Positions 34,144 to 43,625 of a stretch of DNA of 64,000 nt are shown piece by piece. The notes beneath the pieces are model-generated. The model was not told the origin of the DNA and did not search any database. It saw only the letters and a list, made by a program, of their open reading frames with translations. How positions within the stretch are numbered: the first letter of the stretch is position 1; the number at the start of each line of letters is the position of its first letter. The position numbers and the translations under genes are program-made. This DNA is from Deinococcus arboris (GTDB lineage Bacteria; Deinococcota; Deinococci; Deinococcales; Deinococcaceae), in the NCBI RefSeq assembly GCF_009755355.1, contig NZ_WQLB01000006.1, positions 1 through 64,000 on the forward strand, in the 5' to 3' direction.

Positions 34144-35784
34144 TCAGGTGGTGGCCCGCTGCGGCGCATGGGCGGCCAGGACGGCGCGGGCCACAGCCGC
34201 CACCAGATCAGGCAGCACCCCAAAGGAATACGGCTTATACACCCGCTCCAGCCACTGATGGTAGTCGCGGCCCCACGGCCCCAGGTTGATGCACGGCAGG
34301 CCGGCGAGCAGCGCCTGAATCTGCGCCTCCTTGACAGGCGTATTGGCATTCACGAACGCCACGTCGGCCGCGTCGCCGTGCCCGAACCAGCTCATGTCGC
34401 TGATGCCGGTAAAGACTGCCCGTTCCACGACCTCGGCGCCGCATGCCGCGCACGCCTGCGCCAGCGCCGCGCGCAGGACCTCCAGGGCGTGGGCGTCGTC
34501 TCCGTGTGGGGCCAGGTGGGTGTGCGGGTAGTGCAGAGAGGCGAAGCCCAGCACTGCCGCTGGCCCCAGCAGGCCCGCCGCGTCCCAGAGCCAGCCGGTC
34601 AGCGCGGCACTCCGGGTCGGGTAATCCAGGTCCCCCAGGGTGTCGGCATAAGCCGCGAAAGCACGAGCGAAGTCGGGGTGCTGGTTGGCCGCCTGCGCCA
34701 TCAGGTCGGCCACCGTCAGGACCAGGGGCGTAGCCCCGTGGGCGGCGCTGGCCTGTTCACCCAGGGCCTCGGCGCGGCGGCGCAAGGTGGCCAGGGCATC
34801 TTCCAGCGTAGTCTGGGCCACCCTTCGAAAGTTGCCCAGCACCGCTGAGGCGTCCAGACCGTGCGTCAGGCTGTTCGCACACAGCCAGGCGCGGGCAGGC
34901 GTGGTCACGTCGTAATAGGTTTTCAGGTCGGTCTGTTTGAGGAGGGTGGGAGGCGTCCCTATGAGGCCCCCGGTCTGGTCCGTCAGCTCCGGGTTCAGCT
35001 CGAAGGCCCGCGCCAGTTCACTGGCCAGAAAGTTGGCATTGATGCCGTCCAGCGCGTAGCCGGCGTGGGTGTCCACCCCCACCACGAAGGCCGACACCAG
35101 CAGCTTGCCTGCCGTGCCCAGGTACACGGCCTGACCGGCGCGGCCATCGCCATTGTCGCCGGTGGCGTCGAGGTTAATGACCAGCGGCAGGGTCAGGTGC
35201 CGCTCCCGCGCCAGGGCCAGCAGGCGCGGCGCGGCGTGCCGGGCACCGTGCGAACTGACCTCCTCGTCGGCCACTGCTACAAACAGCAGGTTGCCTTCAC
35301 GCTCTGGCTGCTCGGCAAAGCGCTCCAGGGCCACGAGGCCCGCCGCCAGCCCCGACTTCATGTCCAGCGCGCCCCGGCCCGGCAGAAAGTCGCCACTTTC
35401 CAGGTCGGCCAGGGCGCGGTGTTCGGCGTCACTGCGGGCGTTCACCCGCAGGTCGTCAATTAAGCGTGGCAGCAGCGCGTCGGGGTCACAGGCCCACTCG
35501 GCGTGCGGGCCGTAGTTGGCTGTCGACACCACGTCGTAGTGACCGGTCAGCACCACCGTCGCCCGCCCCGCGCCCTGCACCAGCGCATACACGTTGCGCC
35601 GGCCCAGCGGGTCATTCTCGATCACCTCTGTCCAGAGGTGAGCTGGGTGCGCCTGAAAATAGGGCAGGCGCCGCAAGATGGCCAGCAGCGTGTCTGGAAA
35701 GAGGGTTTCGCCCTCTGTGTTCGTGATGCTGGCCGCCCGGACCATCTCGGCCGTCAGGGCCTGCGCCCGCAAAGCTGTTGACAT
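34144..35784 (-). CDS. M20-family metallopeptidase (RocB-like)
   Basis: A 546-residue cytosolic M20/M28-type zinc peptidase. Metal motifs are LTGHYDVVS (His and following Asp), GRGALDMKSG (bridging Asp) and AVADEEVSSHG (catalytic Glu pair). The length and PTRRNVYALV-like start resemble the RocB branch linked to arginine use. Start 35784 lies seven bases after a TATGCT -10 (35792-35797), suggesting a leaderless message; ATG 35796 overlaps that box and is less likely. Divergent from the HU gene. Confidence 0.87.
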   Translation of the reverse strand: MSTALRAQALTAEMVRAASITNTEGETLFPDTLLAILRRLPYFQAHPAHLWTEVIENDPLGRRNVYALVQGAGRATVVLTGHYDVVSTANYGPHAEWACDPDALLPRLIDDLRVNARSDAEHRALADLESGDFLPGRGALDMKSGLAAGLVALERFAEQPEREGNLLFVAVADEEVSSHGARHAAPRLLALARERHLTLPLVINLDATGDNGDGRAGQAVYLGTAGKLLVSAFVVGVDTHAGYALDGINANFLASELARAFELNPELTDQTGGLIGTPPTLLKQTDLKTYYDVTTPARAWLCANSLTHGLDASAVLGNFRRVAQTTLEDALATLRRRAEALGEQASAAHGATPLVLTVADLMAQAANQHPDFARAFAAYADTLGDLDYPTRSAALTGWLWDAAGLLGPAAVLGFASLHYPHTHLAPHGDDAHALEVLRAALAQACAACGAEVVERAVFTGISDMSWFGHGDAADVAFVNANTPVKEAQIQALLAGLPCINLGPWGRDYHQWLERVYKPYSFGVLPDLVAAVARAVLAAHAPQRATT

Positions 35785-35880
35785 AGGGTTCAGCATAGAG
35801 GCGGGGTGCACGCAACCCCAGCGCCCGGAATCCAGTCCACAGAGGCGGCTTCTTCCGTGCTGCACGGCATTCCTTAGCAC

Positions 35881-35950
35881 TTGCTCAAAATGCCCACCAG
35901 GACGTTATTTTTCCTTGCTTAAATCTTGAAAGAACGTGCTGGCGGGCATT
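35881..35950 (+). promoter_or_regulatory. HU gene promoter flanked by a 12-base inverted repeat
   Basis: TTGCTC (35881-35886) and TTATTT (35905-35910), spacer 18. AATGCCCACCAG (35889-35900) and CTGGCGGGCATT (35939-35950) are inverted repeats with one mismatch, 38 bases apart, spanning the -10 and likely start site. The stretch between is A/T-rich. Confidence 0.5.
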
Positions 35951-36004
35951 GCCAGCCCTTCTCCCCTCTTCCCAAGCGGAGACGCATATGTCATGCTGCT
36001 CACC

Positions 36005-36376
36005 ATGACGAAAAAGTCTGCTAAGCCCGCCGCCAAGAAGCCCGCTGCCAAAGCTGCTCCTGCCGCCAAAGCCGCCCCCAAAAAGGTCGCCGGCGAGAGC
36101 AACAAGGTTGCCAAGACCCAGCTCGTGGAAATGGTCGCCGACAAGACCGGCCTGACCAAGAAGCAGAGCGAAGAAGCCGTCAGCGCCATGCTGGACGTTG
36201 TGGTGGGCGCCATCAAGGGCGGCCAGAGCGTGGGCCTGCCCGGCCTGGGCACCCTGAGCGTCAAGGCCACCGCCGCCCGCACCGGCGTGCGCCCCGGCAC
36301 CAGCGAGAAGATCCAGATTCCCGCCGGCAAGAAAGTCGCCTTCAAGGTCGCCAGCACCCTCAAGGGCAACCTGTAA
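36005..36376 (+). CDS. hup: HU-family DNA-binding protein with Lys/Ala-rich N-terminal tail
   Basis: Nucleoid protein of 123 residues. The first 35 residues are a Lys/Ala/Pro tail ([16 protein letters not shown]...), as in Deinococcus HU. The HU fold follows from [13 protein letters not shown], with the DNA-binding arm around [19 protein letters not shown] and the closing [15 protein letters not shown] chose the ATG at 36005. The ATG at 35993 (MLLTMTKKS) has a better-placed ribosome site (GCGGAGA) and could be the true start. Monocistronic with a strong terminator. Confidence 0.93.
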   Translation: MTKKSAKPAAKKPAAKAAPAAKAAPKKVAGESNKVAKTQLVEMVADKTGLTKKQSEEAVSAMLDVVVGAIKGGQSVGLPGLGTLSVKATAARTGVRPGTSEKIQIPAGKKVAFKVASTLKGNL

Positions 36377-36396
36377 GCACCGCTGTTCTGTCCCGG

Positions 36397-36422
36397 AACG
36401 CGCCCCCAGTGGGCGCGTTTTT
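36397..36422 (+). terminator. Terminator of the HU gene
   Basis: AACGCGCCC (36397-36405) and GGGCGCGTT (36411-36419) make a nine-base-pair stem with a five-base loop, then Ts, 21 bases past the stop. Confidence 0.85.
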
Positions 36423-36551
36423 GGTTGACGCCTGGTCTGGGCGCCGCCGCAGAAGTCAGGTCACCCCTAAGCAACGCGCCTGCATCAGCAGGGCTGCTGA
36501 AACGACCGGATGAAACTCTCTCTTTCCGCCGCCTGTGGGCCTTTCCCCAGC

Positions 36552-36557
36552 TATCTT
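36552..36557 (+). promoter_or_regulatory. -10 box giving a leaderless kinase transcript
   Basis: TATCTT seven bases before the ATG at 36565. No -35 match and no ribosome site are present, as expected for a leaderless gene. Confidence 0.45.
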
Positions 36558-36564
36558 GAAGCCC

Positions 36565-38850
36565 ATGTCCCCCGCCCCCTTGCTCAGCGAACGGCTTCAA
36601 GCGGTCACCGAAGCCCTCGCGGCCACCACCACACAGGCGGACGTCTTTCACATTGTCCTTCAGCCGGCCCTCCAGGCGCTTGAAGGCCTTGCCGGCACGG
36701 TCCTGCTGGTGGACCGTGCGGGAACTTCTCTGGTGTGTGCCGCCGCTCAGGGGCAAACAGACAGTCCTGCCATCTGGCAAGACGGGCCTCTGAGCAGCGT
36801 CACGCCCGCCACCGACGCCCTGCGGCGCCGTCAGCCCCTGCTGTTCGAGCATGGTGGCGATTTGCTGCGGGCCTATCCCGATATTGAAACCACCACAGGA
36901 GGCCAGGCGGCTGTCGGCACCGCCGTCTTCCCTATGTTTCTGGATCACCTGCCTCTGGGCGTGCTGGTGCTGGATTTCAAGGAACCGCATCACTTCACCG
37001 ACGATGAGCAGCGTTTTCTTCAGACCATGGCGGCCCAGTGCGCGCTGGCCCTGGGCCGCATTCAGGCCATCCAGCAGCTTGAAGCGCAGGTGCAGGCGCG
37101 CACCCAGGCCCTGGACACCGAGCGCGCCGCCCTGGACGCCTTTGTCGCCTACAAGGAGGCTATTGGCAGTGAAACCAGTGTGCCCGCACTGGCCCAGCAG
37201 GCAGCCCAGGTCATTCAGGCGACCCTGGGTCAGGTCAGCGTCGTGTACTACGAGCGTGAGGACCACCTCTGGAAGGCCCGGAGCTGGTCTGAGGATGTGC
37301 CTGCCGACGTCCTGGCACAGATTCGGGCGGGGGTGCCAGATGACGCCCCGAGCTTTGCCGAGGCGGTGACCACCCAGGCCGCCGTGTTCATACATGGCTG
37401 GGACGCCGAAGCGAATAGTGTATCGGCGGCGTCGGCCTATGGCGCTGTGGCTTTCCTGCCTTTAGTCGTTCAGGGGCGCATTCAGGGCCTGCTGACGCTA
37501 GGCACCCGCGCCGCCCGCACCTGGTCGGTCCGGGAACAGGCGATTGTGCGCGCCGTTGCGCGTGGCCTGACGCTGACCCTGAGCCGCACCGAACAGCAGC
37601 GCGAGTTAGAAGCCCGCAACAAGGCGCTGGAGGGCTTTGCCGACCTGACGCGGGACCTGGCTCTGGAATTTGATGTCCTGCGCCTGATTGGCCGGGTGCA
37701 GGACCTGGTGGTCTCGCTGCTTCCGGATACCATTTCGACCTACTACGAACTTGACGGCGACACCTGGCGCCTGCTGAGCCACCGGGGCATCTTCCGGAAC
37801 CCGGACATGCTCGTGGCCCTGGGCCGTGGCCTCCCACGGGGGCAGACTGTTAACCTGGACCGGCCCTTTGACACCCAGACGGCGTTTTATCAGGACGTTT
37901 ACGACCCCGCGACCACGGCGGCTGCTGGCCCGGCGGTCACGGTCATCCGGGCGAGCGCCGCCTTTCCCGTCTTCTGTCAGGGCCAGGTGCAGGGCGTGCT
38001 GGTGGCTGGCCGACATGAAACGGCCAACTGGACCGCAGACGAGCGGACCATTCTGGAAACCACGGTGCGGAGCCTCTCGGTCGCCCTGGAAAGAACGCAG
38101 GCGACCCAGCAGGTGCTGAAGCAAAACGCCGAACTGGCGGCCCGGACACGCGAACTGGAGCGGAGCAACGAGGAGCTGGAACGCTTTGCGTACATTGCCA
38201 GCCACGACCTGCAAGAACCGCTGCGCACGGTGAGCAGTTTCGCGGAACTGCTGATGAAACAGGTGCCGAGCGAGAACGCCAAGGCAGCGCGGTACATGCA
38301 GTACGTTCAGGAAGGCACAGAGCGGATGCGCCGCCTGCTGGAAGAACTGCTGGTGTTCTCGCGCATCATGACCCAGGGCACAGAGCCGCAGCCGGTCAGT
38401 GCCTGGAAGGTGGCCACGCAGGTGCTGCATGACCTGGGGGCGCAGGTGGAACGGACCCAGGCCCAGGTCACCGTGGACGAACTGCCGGTGGTGAGGGCGG
38501 ATGAAACGCAGCTGCGGCAGTTGCTGCAAAATCTGATCAGCAATGCCTTGAAGTTCGCGGCGCCGGGCCGCCTTCCCCGGGTGAGCGTAACTGCGCAGGT
38601 AGACGGCCCAGTGGCCCAGTTTTCTGTGCGTGACAATGGCATCGGCATTGAGGCGAAGTATTTCGAGCGCATTTTTACGATCTTTCAGCGCCTGAACCGC
38701 CGCGAGGACTACGAGGGCACCGGGATGGGGCTATCTATCGCGCGGCGGATTGTGGAGCGCCACGGCGGTCAGATCTGGGTTGACAGTACCCCTGGGGAAG
38801 GCACGACCTTTCACTTCACCCTGCCGCTCGCCGCTGGAGAAGCTGGCTAA
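36565..38850 (+). CDS. Multi-GAF sensor histidine kinase
   Basis: A soluble kinase of 761 residues. Three GAF-like domains cover about residues 10-175, 195-345 and 360-520, with coiled linkers (VQARTQALDTERAAL, ELERSNEELERF). The H-box is IASHDLQEPLR (His547). The ATPase domain has N-box NLISNALKFA, G1 VRDNGIGI, F-box FERIFTIF and G2 GTGMGLSI. This transmitter type is shared with phytochrome-like kinases, but the chromophore-binding PHY region is absent. A stand-alone receiver gene lies 200 bases beyond, convergent, and is the likely partner. An upstream GTG at 36535 is less likely because of the -10 position. Confidence 0.9.
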   Translation: MSPAPLLSERLQAVTEALAATTTQADVFHIVLQPALQALEGLAGTVLLVDRAGTSLVCAAAQGQTDSPAIWQDGPLSSVTPATDALRRRQPLLFEHGGDLLRAYPDIETTTGGQAAVGTAVFPMFLDHLPLGVLVLDFKEPHHFTDDEQRFLQTMAAQCALALGRIQAIQQLEAQVQARTQALDTERAALDAFVAYKEAIGSETSVPALAQQAAQVIQATLGQVSVVYYEREDHLWKARSWSEDVPADVLAQIRAGVPDDAPSFAEAVTTQAAVFIHGWDAEANSVSAASAYGAVAFLPLVVQGRIQGLLTLGTRAARTWSVREQAIVRAVARGLTLTLSRTEQQRELEARNKALEGFADLTRDLALEFDVLRLIGRVQDLVVSLLPDTISTYYELDGDTWRLLSHRGIFRNPDMLVALGRGLPRGQTVNLDRPFDTQTAFYQDVYDPATTAAAGPAVTVIRASAAFPVFCQGQVQGVLVAGRHETANWTADERTILETTVRSLSVALERTQATQQVLKQNAELAARTRELERSNEELERFAYIASHDLQEPLRTVSSFAELLMKQVPSENAKAARYMQYVQEGTERMRRLLEELLVFSRIMTQGTEPQPVSAWKVATQVLHDLGAQVERTQAQVTVDELPVVRADETQLRQLLQNLISNALKFAAPGRLPRVSVTAQVDGPVAQFSVRDNGIGIEAKYFERIFTIFQRLNRREDYEGTGMGLSIARRIVERHGGQIWVDSTPGEGTTFHFTLPLAAGEAG

Positions 38851-39064
38851 GGAACAGAGGCCGGCCTACAGATGGTCGGGAGAACGGGAGAAGGGACATA
38901 GAAACGGAGCGGTTGACTCTGCCCCGTTTTGACCTTCGGCTTAGGTCTATTGGTCTCGCCGTCCTCTCAGGCCGGGACGACGCGCCGCACACCTCCCGAA
39001 ACTACTTTCAATTCACTAAGCGCAATTAGGTCACGAAGATGGTCTACGCGCAGAGACCGCAGTT

Positions 39065-39496
39065 TTAGGAGTCCAGGCGGCGGGGCCAGTTGGTCGTGCG
39101 GCTTTCGCGCCAGAAGCCCACGAAGGCGTCTACCTGCTCTAAAAAGGCCTGAAAACTGTGCGACTTCACCAGGTAAGAGCTGGCGTGCAGCGTATACGCC
39201 CGCTCGATGTCGTCCGGCTGCGACGAGGTCGAGAGCATCACGACCGGCAGGGTGCGCAGGCGGCGGTCCTCCTTGATGGTGTGCAGCACCTCAAAGCCTG
39301 ACATCCCCGGCATGTTGACATCCAGAATCACGGCGTCAGGCAGGGGGTCGCCGCCTCGCAGCTGCTCCAGCGCCTCGGCGCCGCTGCGGCAGGTCGTGAC
39401 CATGAGCTGATCGGCATGCTCCTCAAAGACCTCCTGCGCCAGCAGCAGGTCGGCGGGGTTATCGTCCACCAGGAGCACATGGAAAGGCCGGGTCAC
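39065..39496 (-). CDS. Stand-alone receiver (Rcp-type response regulator), probable partner of the adjacent kinase
   Basis: A 143-residue CheY-like protein from a GTG at 39496 (MTRPFHVLLVDDNPADLLLAQ). Phospho-acceptor Asp in AVILDVNMPGMSG, switch Ser/Thr in MLSTSSQ, Lys in YLVKSH. It has no output domain. It closely resembles the receiver at 10.1-10.6 kb. Proximity to the multi-GAF kinase suggests they form a two-component pair; the genes are convergent, so this is inference. Confidence 0.87.
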   Translation of the reverse strand: MTRPFHVLLVDDNPADLLLAQEVFEEHADQLMVTTCRSGAEALEQLRGGDPLPDAVILDVNMPGMSGFEVLHTIKEDRRLRTLPVVMLSTSSQPDDIERAYTLHASSYLVKSHSFQAFLEQVDAFVGFWRESRTTNWPRRLDS

Positions 39497-39688
39497 GGCG
39501 CAGCCCTCAGGCGGCCCGCGCCAGACAGGGGGAAAGAGGCGCTCACCCCCGCACTATACGTGCCGGGCTGGGCAGCCTTGTGGGCCGCGCGGCGGCGCCC
39601 AGGACTAGGGCCGTGCAGGCGCCGCCACAATTGGGTATCCTCGGGGACCCTCAGTTCACCGCTTCCCACCTGCCTTCAGGAGACTTTC

Positions 39689-40222
39689 TTGGCCCCCACT
39701 GCCCTTTCCCTGTCTGTCCTGAACGCCCTGAGTCCGGCGGCTTTTGCCGCCCATTTTGCCGGGGTGCTGGAACATTCGCCGCACTACGCCGCCCAGGTGG
39801 CGGCCGGGCGTCCCTTTGACACGCCTGAAGCGCTAGCCCAGGCCTTTGCCCAGGCCGCCCGCAGCGGGTCGCCGGCCGAGACGCTGGCCCTGATTCGCGC
39901 CCACCCCGACCTGGCCGGCAAGGCCGCGCTGGCCGGTGATCTGACCCCGGAAAGCGCCCACGAGCAAGCCAGCGCTGGCCTGGACCGCCTGACCCCCGAG
40001 GAATACGCGGAGTTTCAGGCGCTGAACGCGGCGTATCATGAGCGCTTTGCCATGCCCTACGTGGTGTGCGTGCGCGAACAGACCAAAGCCAGCATTTTCG
40101 AGGGTGCCCGGCGCCGCCTGACCCACACCCCCGAGCAGGAACGTGGGGCGGCCTTGCACGAGATTGGCCGCATTGCGCGCCTGCGTGTCCTCGACCTCAT
40201 TCACAGCCAGGAGCAGCCATGA
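39689..40222 (+). CDS. uraD: OHCU decarboxylase (2-oxo-4-hydroxy-4-carboxy-5-ureidoimidazoline decarboxylase)
   Basis: Third step of urate breakdown, giving (S)-allantoin; 177 residues. Diagnostic motifs are ALSPAAFAAHFAGVLEHSP (catalytic His region), RAHPDLAGKAALAGDLTPES, and YHERFAMPYVVCVREQTKASI. No ATG fits. A TTG at 39689 follows AGGAG by six bases and begins the family N-terminus, so I take it as start. The stop overlaps the urate oxidase ATG (ATGA). Confidence 0.9.
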   Translation: MAPTALSLSVLNALSPAAFAAHFAGVLEHSPHYAAQVAAGRPFDTPEALAQAFAQAARSGSPAETLALIRAHPDLAGKAALAGDLTPESAHEQASAGLDRLTPEEYAEFQALNAAYHERFAMPYVVCVREQTKASIFEGARRRLTHTPEQERGAALHEIGRIARLRVLDLIHSQEQP

Positions 40223-41067
40223 CGGTCAAGGTCAAACTGGGCGACAACAATTATGGCAAGGCCGATGTGCGGCTGTTCAAGGTTTTTCGGGACCGGCCCC
40301 AGCACGACATCAAGGATGTGCAGGTGCGCGTAGCGGTCACCGGAGATTTTGAGGCCGCCCACTCGGTGGGTGACAACACGGGTCTGGTGGCCACCGACAC
40401 CATGCGCAACCTGGTCTACGCCCTGGCCCGCGACGGCCTGACCGGCAGTATCGAGGCGTTTGGGCAGCACCTGGCTGCCGAGCTGATGGCGCGTGGCCCG
40501 CGCGTGACAGGAGCCAGGGTCACCCTGACCGAACACACCTGGGCACGCCTGATGAGCGGCGGCCAGCCGCACGACCACTCGTTCGTGCGCCAGATGCCCA
40601 AGCACACCGCGACTGTTGAACGGACAGCCGGCGACACCCAGGTGGAAAGCGGGATTGACGACCTGTATCTGCTGAAAACCACCAACAGCGGCTGGGCCGG
40701 CTTTCACCGCGACGAATTCACGACCCTGCCCGAAACGCATGACCGCATTCTGGCCACTGTCGTGAGCGCCCGCTGGACCTACCGCACCCCCGACTGTGAC
40801 CACGACGACGTGTGGCAGCGGGCGTATACGGCGCTGCTGGACGTGTTCCCCGACCACTACTCGCCCAGCATGCAGCACACCCTGTACCGGCTGGGCGAGG
40901 CGGTGCTGGACCGCTGCCCCGAGATGGAGCGCGTTCATTTTTCGTTTCCCAACCGGCACCACATCCTGTACCCACTGGAGCGCTACGGCATGACCAACCC
41001 CGGCACCATCTTTCATGCCGACGCCGAGCCGTACGGGGTTATTGAAGGCTGGGTGGAGCGGGCGTGA
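40219..41067 (+). CDS. pucL: Urate oxidase (factor-independent urate hydroxylase)
   Basis: Oxidises urate to 5-hydroxyisourate using oxygen without cofactor. The 282-residue protein has two T-fold halves. Landmarks include [13 protein letters not shown] (with the catalytic Lys region), [13 protein letters not shown] (catalytic Thr), the HDHSFVRQ stretch, [23 protein letters not shown] and [14 protein letters not shown]. It overlaps both neighbours. The operon order decarboxylase, oxidase, hydrolase covers all three steps to allantoin; no allantoinase or urate permease is in the window. Confidence 0.94.
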   Translation: MTVKVKLGDNNYGKADVRLFKVFRDRPQHDIKDVQVRVAVTGDFEAAHSVGDNTGLVATDTMRNLVYALARDGLTGSIEAFGQHLAAELMARGPRVTGARVTLTEHTWARLMSGGQPHDHSFVRQMPKHTATVERTAGDTQVESGIDDLYLLKTTNSGWAGFHRDEFTTLPETHDRILATVVSARWTYRTPDCDHDDVWQRAYTALLDVFPDHYSPSMQHTLYRLGEAVLDRCPEMERVHFSFPNRHHILYPLERYGMTNPGTIFHADAEPYGVIEGWVERA

Positions 41068-41411
41068 GCGGCGCTGGCCTGAGCACCCATGTGCTTGACA
41101 CTGCGCGGGGGCGCCCAGCGGCAGGCGTACGTGTGCAACTGTTCCGCGCCGCCGCCGAACGCGAACTCCTGCGCGACACCGTGACCAATGCCGATGGCCG
41201 CACCGACGGGCCTTTACTGGCGCCCGGCACCTTGCAGGCCGGCACCTACGAACTGGCCTTTCACGTCGCGCCCTATTTTGCTGACCTCACGGCAGAGCCG
41301 CCCTTTCTGGACGTGGTCACGCTGCGCTTCACCGTGGCGGGCACAGACGCGCACTACCATGTGCCGCTTCTGGTCTCGCCGTGGTCCTACAGCACCTACC
41401 GGGGCAGCTAA
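41064..41411 (+). CDS. uraH: 5-Hydroxyisourate hydrolase (transthyretin-like)
   Basis: Second step of urate breakdown, 115 residues from a GTG overlapping the urate oxidase stop. Family motifs [17 protein letters not shown] (His), the Arg in [30 protein letters not shown] with the C-terminal YRGS signature. No signal peptide, so cytosolic. Confidence 0.94.
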   Translation: MSGAGLSTHVLDTARGRPAAGVRVQLFRAAAERELLRDTVTNADGRTDGPLLAPGTLQAGTYELAFHVAPYFADLTAEPPFLDVVTLRFTVAGTDAHYHVPLLVSPWSYSTYRGS

Positions 41412-41488
41412 AGGCAAGGCGGCGCTGGCGGCCAGCGACGACTGAACCAAGTGACCTTCCAAACACCTACAGTCGCCCTGAGCAGCGG

Positions 41489-42652
41489 CTACGCTTCGAC
41501 CCTCGCGCCTTCTGCTTTCACCCTTTGCCCCGCCACATAGACGGTGTTCACCCTCAGATCGGGCGTCAGCAGGGTCAGGTCGGCGCGCTGGCCAGCGCTC
41601 AGTTCGCCCCGGTCTGTCAGGCCCAGCGACCGTGCTGGGGTGAGGCTCAGCATGCGGCTCACCTCATGCAGCGACACGCCAAGGGCCACAGCGCTGCGCA
41701 GGGCCGCGTCCATCGTCAGCACACTCCCGGCCAGGGTGCCGTCGGCCAGGGTGGCGCGGCCCCCCTGCACCTGAACGGGCTGGCCGCCCAGTTCGCTGGC
41801 CCCGTCGCCCAGCCCGGCGGCCCGCATGGCGTCTGTAATCAGCACCACGCGCCCAGGGGCCGCTGCACGGGCCAGCAAGAACGAGGTGTTATGGACGTGC
41901 AACCCGTCCAGAATGACCTCCAGGGTGGCGTCGGGGTCGGCCAGCAGCGCTCCGGCCGGACCGGGCGCCCGGCCTTCAATGCCTCCCATCGCGTTGAACA
42001 GGTGGGTGGCGCAGGCCTGCCCACCCGCCTCACGCACCACCCGGAGCGCGGCCTGCACGGTCTCGGCGTCGGCGCGGGTGTGGCCGATGCCCACCCGGAC
42101 CCCGGCCTGTGCAAAAGCCTGGGCCGCTGCCAGCGCGCCGGGCAGTTCGGGCGCCAGGGTGACGGCCCGCACCGCGCCCGTCGCCAGCACCTGCGCCACC
42201 CGTTCTGGCGTGGGGGCCAGGGCGCACGGCGGCTGCGCGCCCAGCCGGTCTGGGCTGATGAAAGGCCCCTCCAGGTGTGCGCCGGGCAGATCGGCGCCGC
42301 CGGGAACGCCGCCGGCGCGCCGGACCTCGGCCACGGCGGTCAGGGCACGCAGCACCTCTGGCCAGGGATTGGTAATGGTGGTCGGCAGCAGCGTTGTGGT
42401 GCCGCACGCGGCATGAAAGCGGGCCAGAGTGCGAATCCCCTCGGGGCCGTCCATCGTGTCGCCGCCCGCTCCTCCGTGAACATGGGTGTCCACGAAGCCG
42501 GGCAGAATCAGCGTGTCGCGCGGCGCCTGCGCGTCGGGCACGACCGCCTCAATCTGGCCGCCGCGCAGGATCAAGCGGCCCGGCTGAAGGCCACCGGGCA
42601 ACACCAACACACCACGGAGTTCTGCGGGCGAATGAGCGGGGTCGTGGGTCAT
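41489..42652 (-). CDS. nagA: N-acetylglucosamine-6-phosphate deacetylase
   Basis: Amidohydrolase removing acetate from GlcNAc-6-phosphate, 387 residues. Metal motif GFVDTHVHGGAGGDTMDG, then LEGPFI (Glu ligand), IGHTRADAE (His), and LITDAMRAAGL with the catalytic Asp. It supplies glucosamine-6-phosphate from cell-wall or chitin breakdown. No nagB or regulator is next to it. Convergent with uraH and divergent from the next gene. Confidence 0.93.
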   Translation of the reverse strand: MTHDPAHSPAELRGVLVLPGGLQPGRLILRGGQIEAVVPDAQAPRDTLILPGFVDTHVHGGAGGDTMDGPEGIRTLARFHAACGTTTLLPTTITNPWPEVLRALTAVAEVRRAGGVPGGADLPGAHLEGPFISPDRLGAQPPCALAPTPERVAQVLATGAVRAVTLAPELPGALAAAQAFAQAGVRVGIGHTRADAETVQAALRVVREAGGQACATHLFNAMGGIEGRAPGPAGALLADPDATLEVILDGLHVHNTSFLLARAAAPGRVVLITDAMRAAGLGDGASELGGQPVQVQGGRATLADGTLAGSVLTMDAALRSAVALGVSLHEVSRMLSLTPARSLGLTDRGELSAGQRADLTLLTPDLRVNTVYVAGQRVKAEGARVEA

Positions 42653-42761
42653 GAATTGGCCTGCATCCTAACGGGAAGCGCGGCCCCCCGGCGGCCCGGT
42701 GCGTAAACAAGGTGTCAACCCAACACACAAGGCGCTCTGTTCAGGGCAGAATAGAGGGGCT

Positions 42762-43625
42762 ATGGCACGAGTGAAAACAAAAGATGAGCGCCAGACCACT
42801 TCCCCCTTTGACGCCTTTGACGGGCTGATGGCGACGGCGGCCCTGGACCCGCAAACCCGCGCCCTGGCCGAGGGCGGCGCCGATACTGACGCGGTCAATG
42901 CCGCCCTGAGCGAGACCCTAAACAGCGCGCTGCGGCGCTGGGGCCTGGGCCTGCACCACCTGCGCCATGAGGCCCAGGTCACCGACAGCGGCCAGGACAT
43001 CGCCATCCTGACGGGCGGGCGGCAGACAGCCCTGGTCAGCGAGGGGCCCGCAGCCCTGGCCCGCGCCCTGGAAGCGATGGGCGCCGCCGACGAGCGGGGC
43101 CTGAGCCTGTGGGGCGTGCTGGGCGAAGGTCACCGCGTCCCTGGCGACACGCCTTTTGCCCGCCTGCGCGTCCTGATTGAAGACGCCCGTGACTTCGAAA
43201 CCGAGTGGACCCCGGCGCGCGGCGGCGCCTTTCACCGCACCTGGCGCACCGGCGACACCCTGTTTGTCGAAGTGGCGCGCCCCGCTTCGCCGCAAACCGC
43301 CCTGTCGGACGCCGCCTGGGACGTGATTACCAGCATCAAGGACCGCACCTTTCAGCGTGAGCTGATGCGCCGCAGCGAGGAGATGGGCATGCTGGGGGCC
43401 CTGCTGGGCGCCCGCCACGCCAGCGCGCGCAACAACCTGGCGGCTCTGCCGGATGCCCACTTCACGGTGCAGGCGACCATTCAGACCCTGAGTGGTCCGC
43501 AGGCCCGCCAGGCCGAGGAATACCGCACTGCCCTGCGTCTGGCCACCGAGGAACTGGACGCCCTGCAGGGTCAGGCCACCCGCCAGCTGGCCGAGGTGCT
43601 GCGCCACGGCCTGAAAGACAGCTGA
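42762..43625 (+). CDS. Uncharacterised 287-residue protein
   Basis: I do not recognise a family. It begins [19 protein letters not shown] after GAGGGG. The first 190 residues mix helices and strands ([54 protein letters not shown]). The last 90 are charged helix ([20 protein letters not shown] and [25 protein letters not shown]), compatible with a coiled coil. No signal peptide, membrane segment or catalytic motif is seen. Codon use matches its neighbours. It may be restricted to Deinococcus relatives. Confidence 0.75.
   Translation: MARVKTKDERQTTSPFDAFDGLMATAALDPQTRALAEGGADTDAVNAALSETLNSALRRWGLGLHHLRHEAQVTDSGQDIAILTGGRQTALVSEGPAALARALEAMGAADERGLSLWGVLGEGHRVPGDTPFARLRVLIEDARDFETEWTPARGGAFHRTWRTGDTLFVEVARPASPQTALSDAAWDVITSIKDRTFQRELMRRSEEMGMLGALLGARHASARNNLAALPDAHFTVQATIQTLSGPQARQAEEYRTALRLATEELDALQGQATRQLAEVLRHGLKDS

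Noticed and set aside
32915..34258. Plus-strand frame of 447 codons opposite pstS
   Set aside because: Antisense to a clear PstS with signal peptide and phosphate-binding motifs.
35980..36010. Radiation/desiccation response motif near the HU gene
   Set aside because: A TATGTCAT fragment is present, but the second half of the palindrome is missing. I saw no full copy of that motif in the window.
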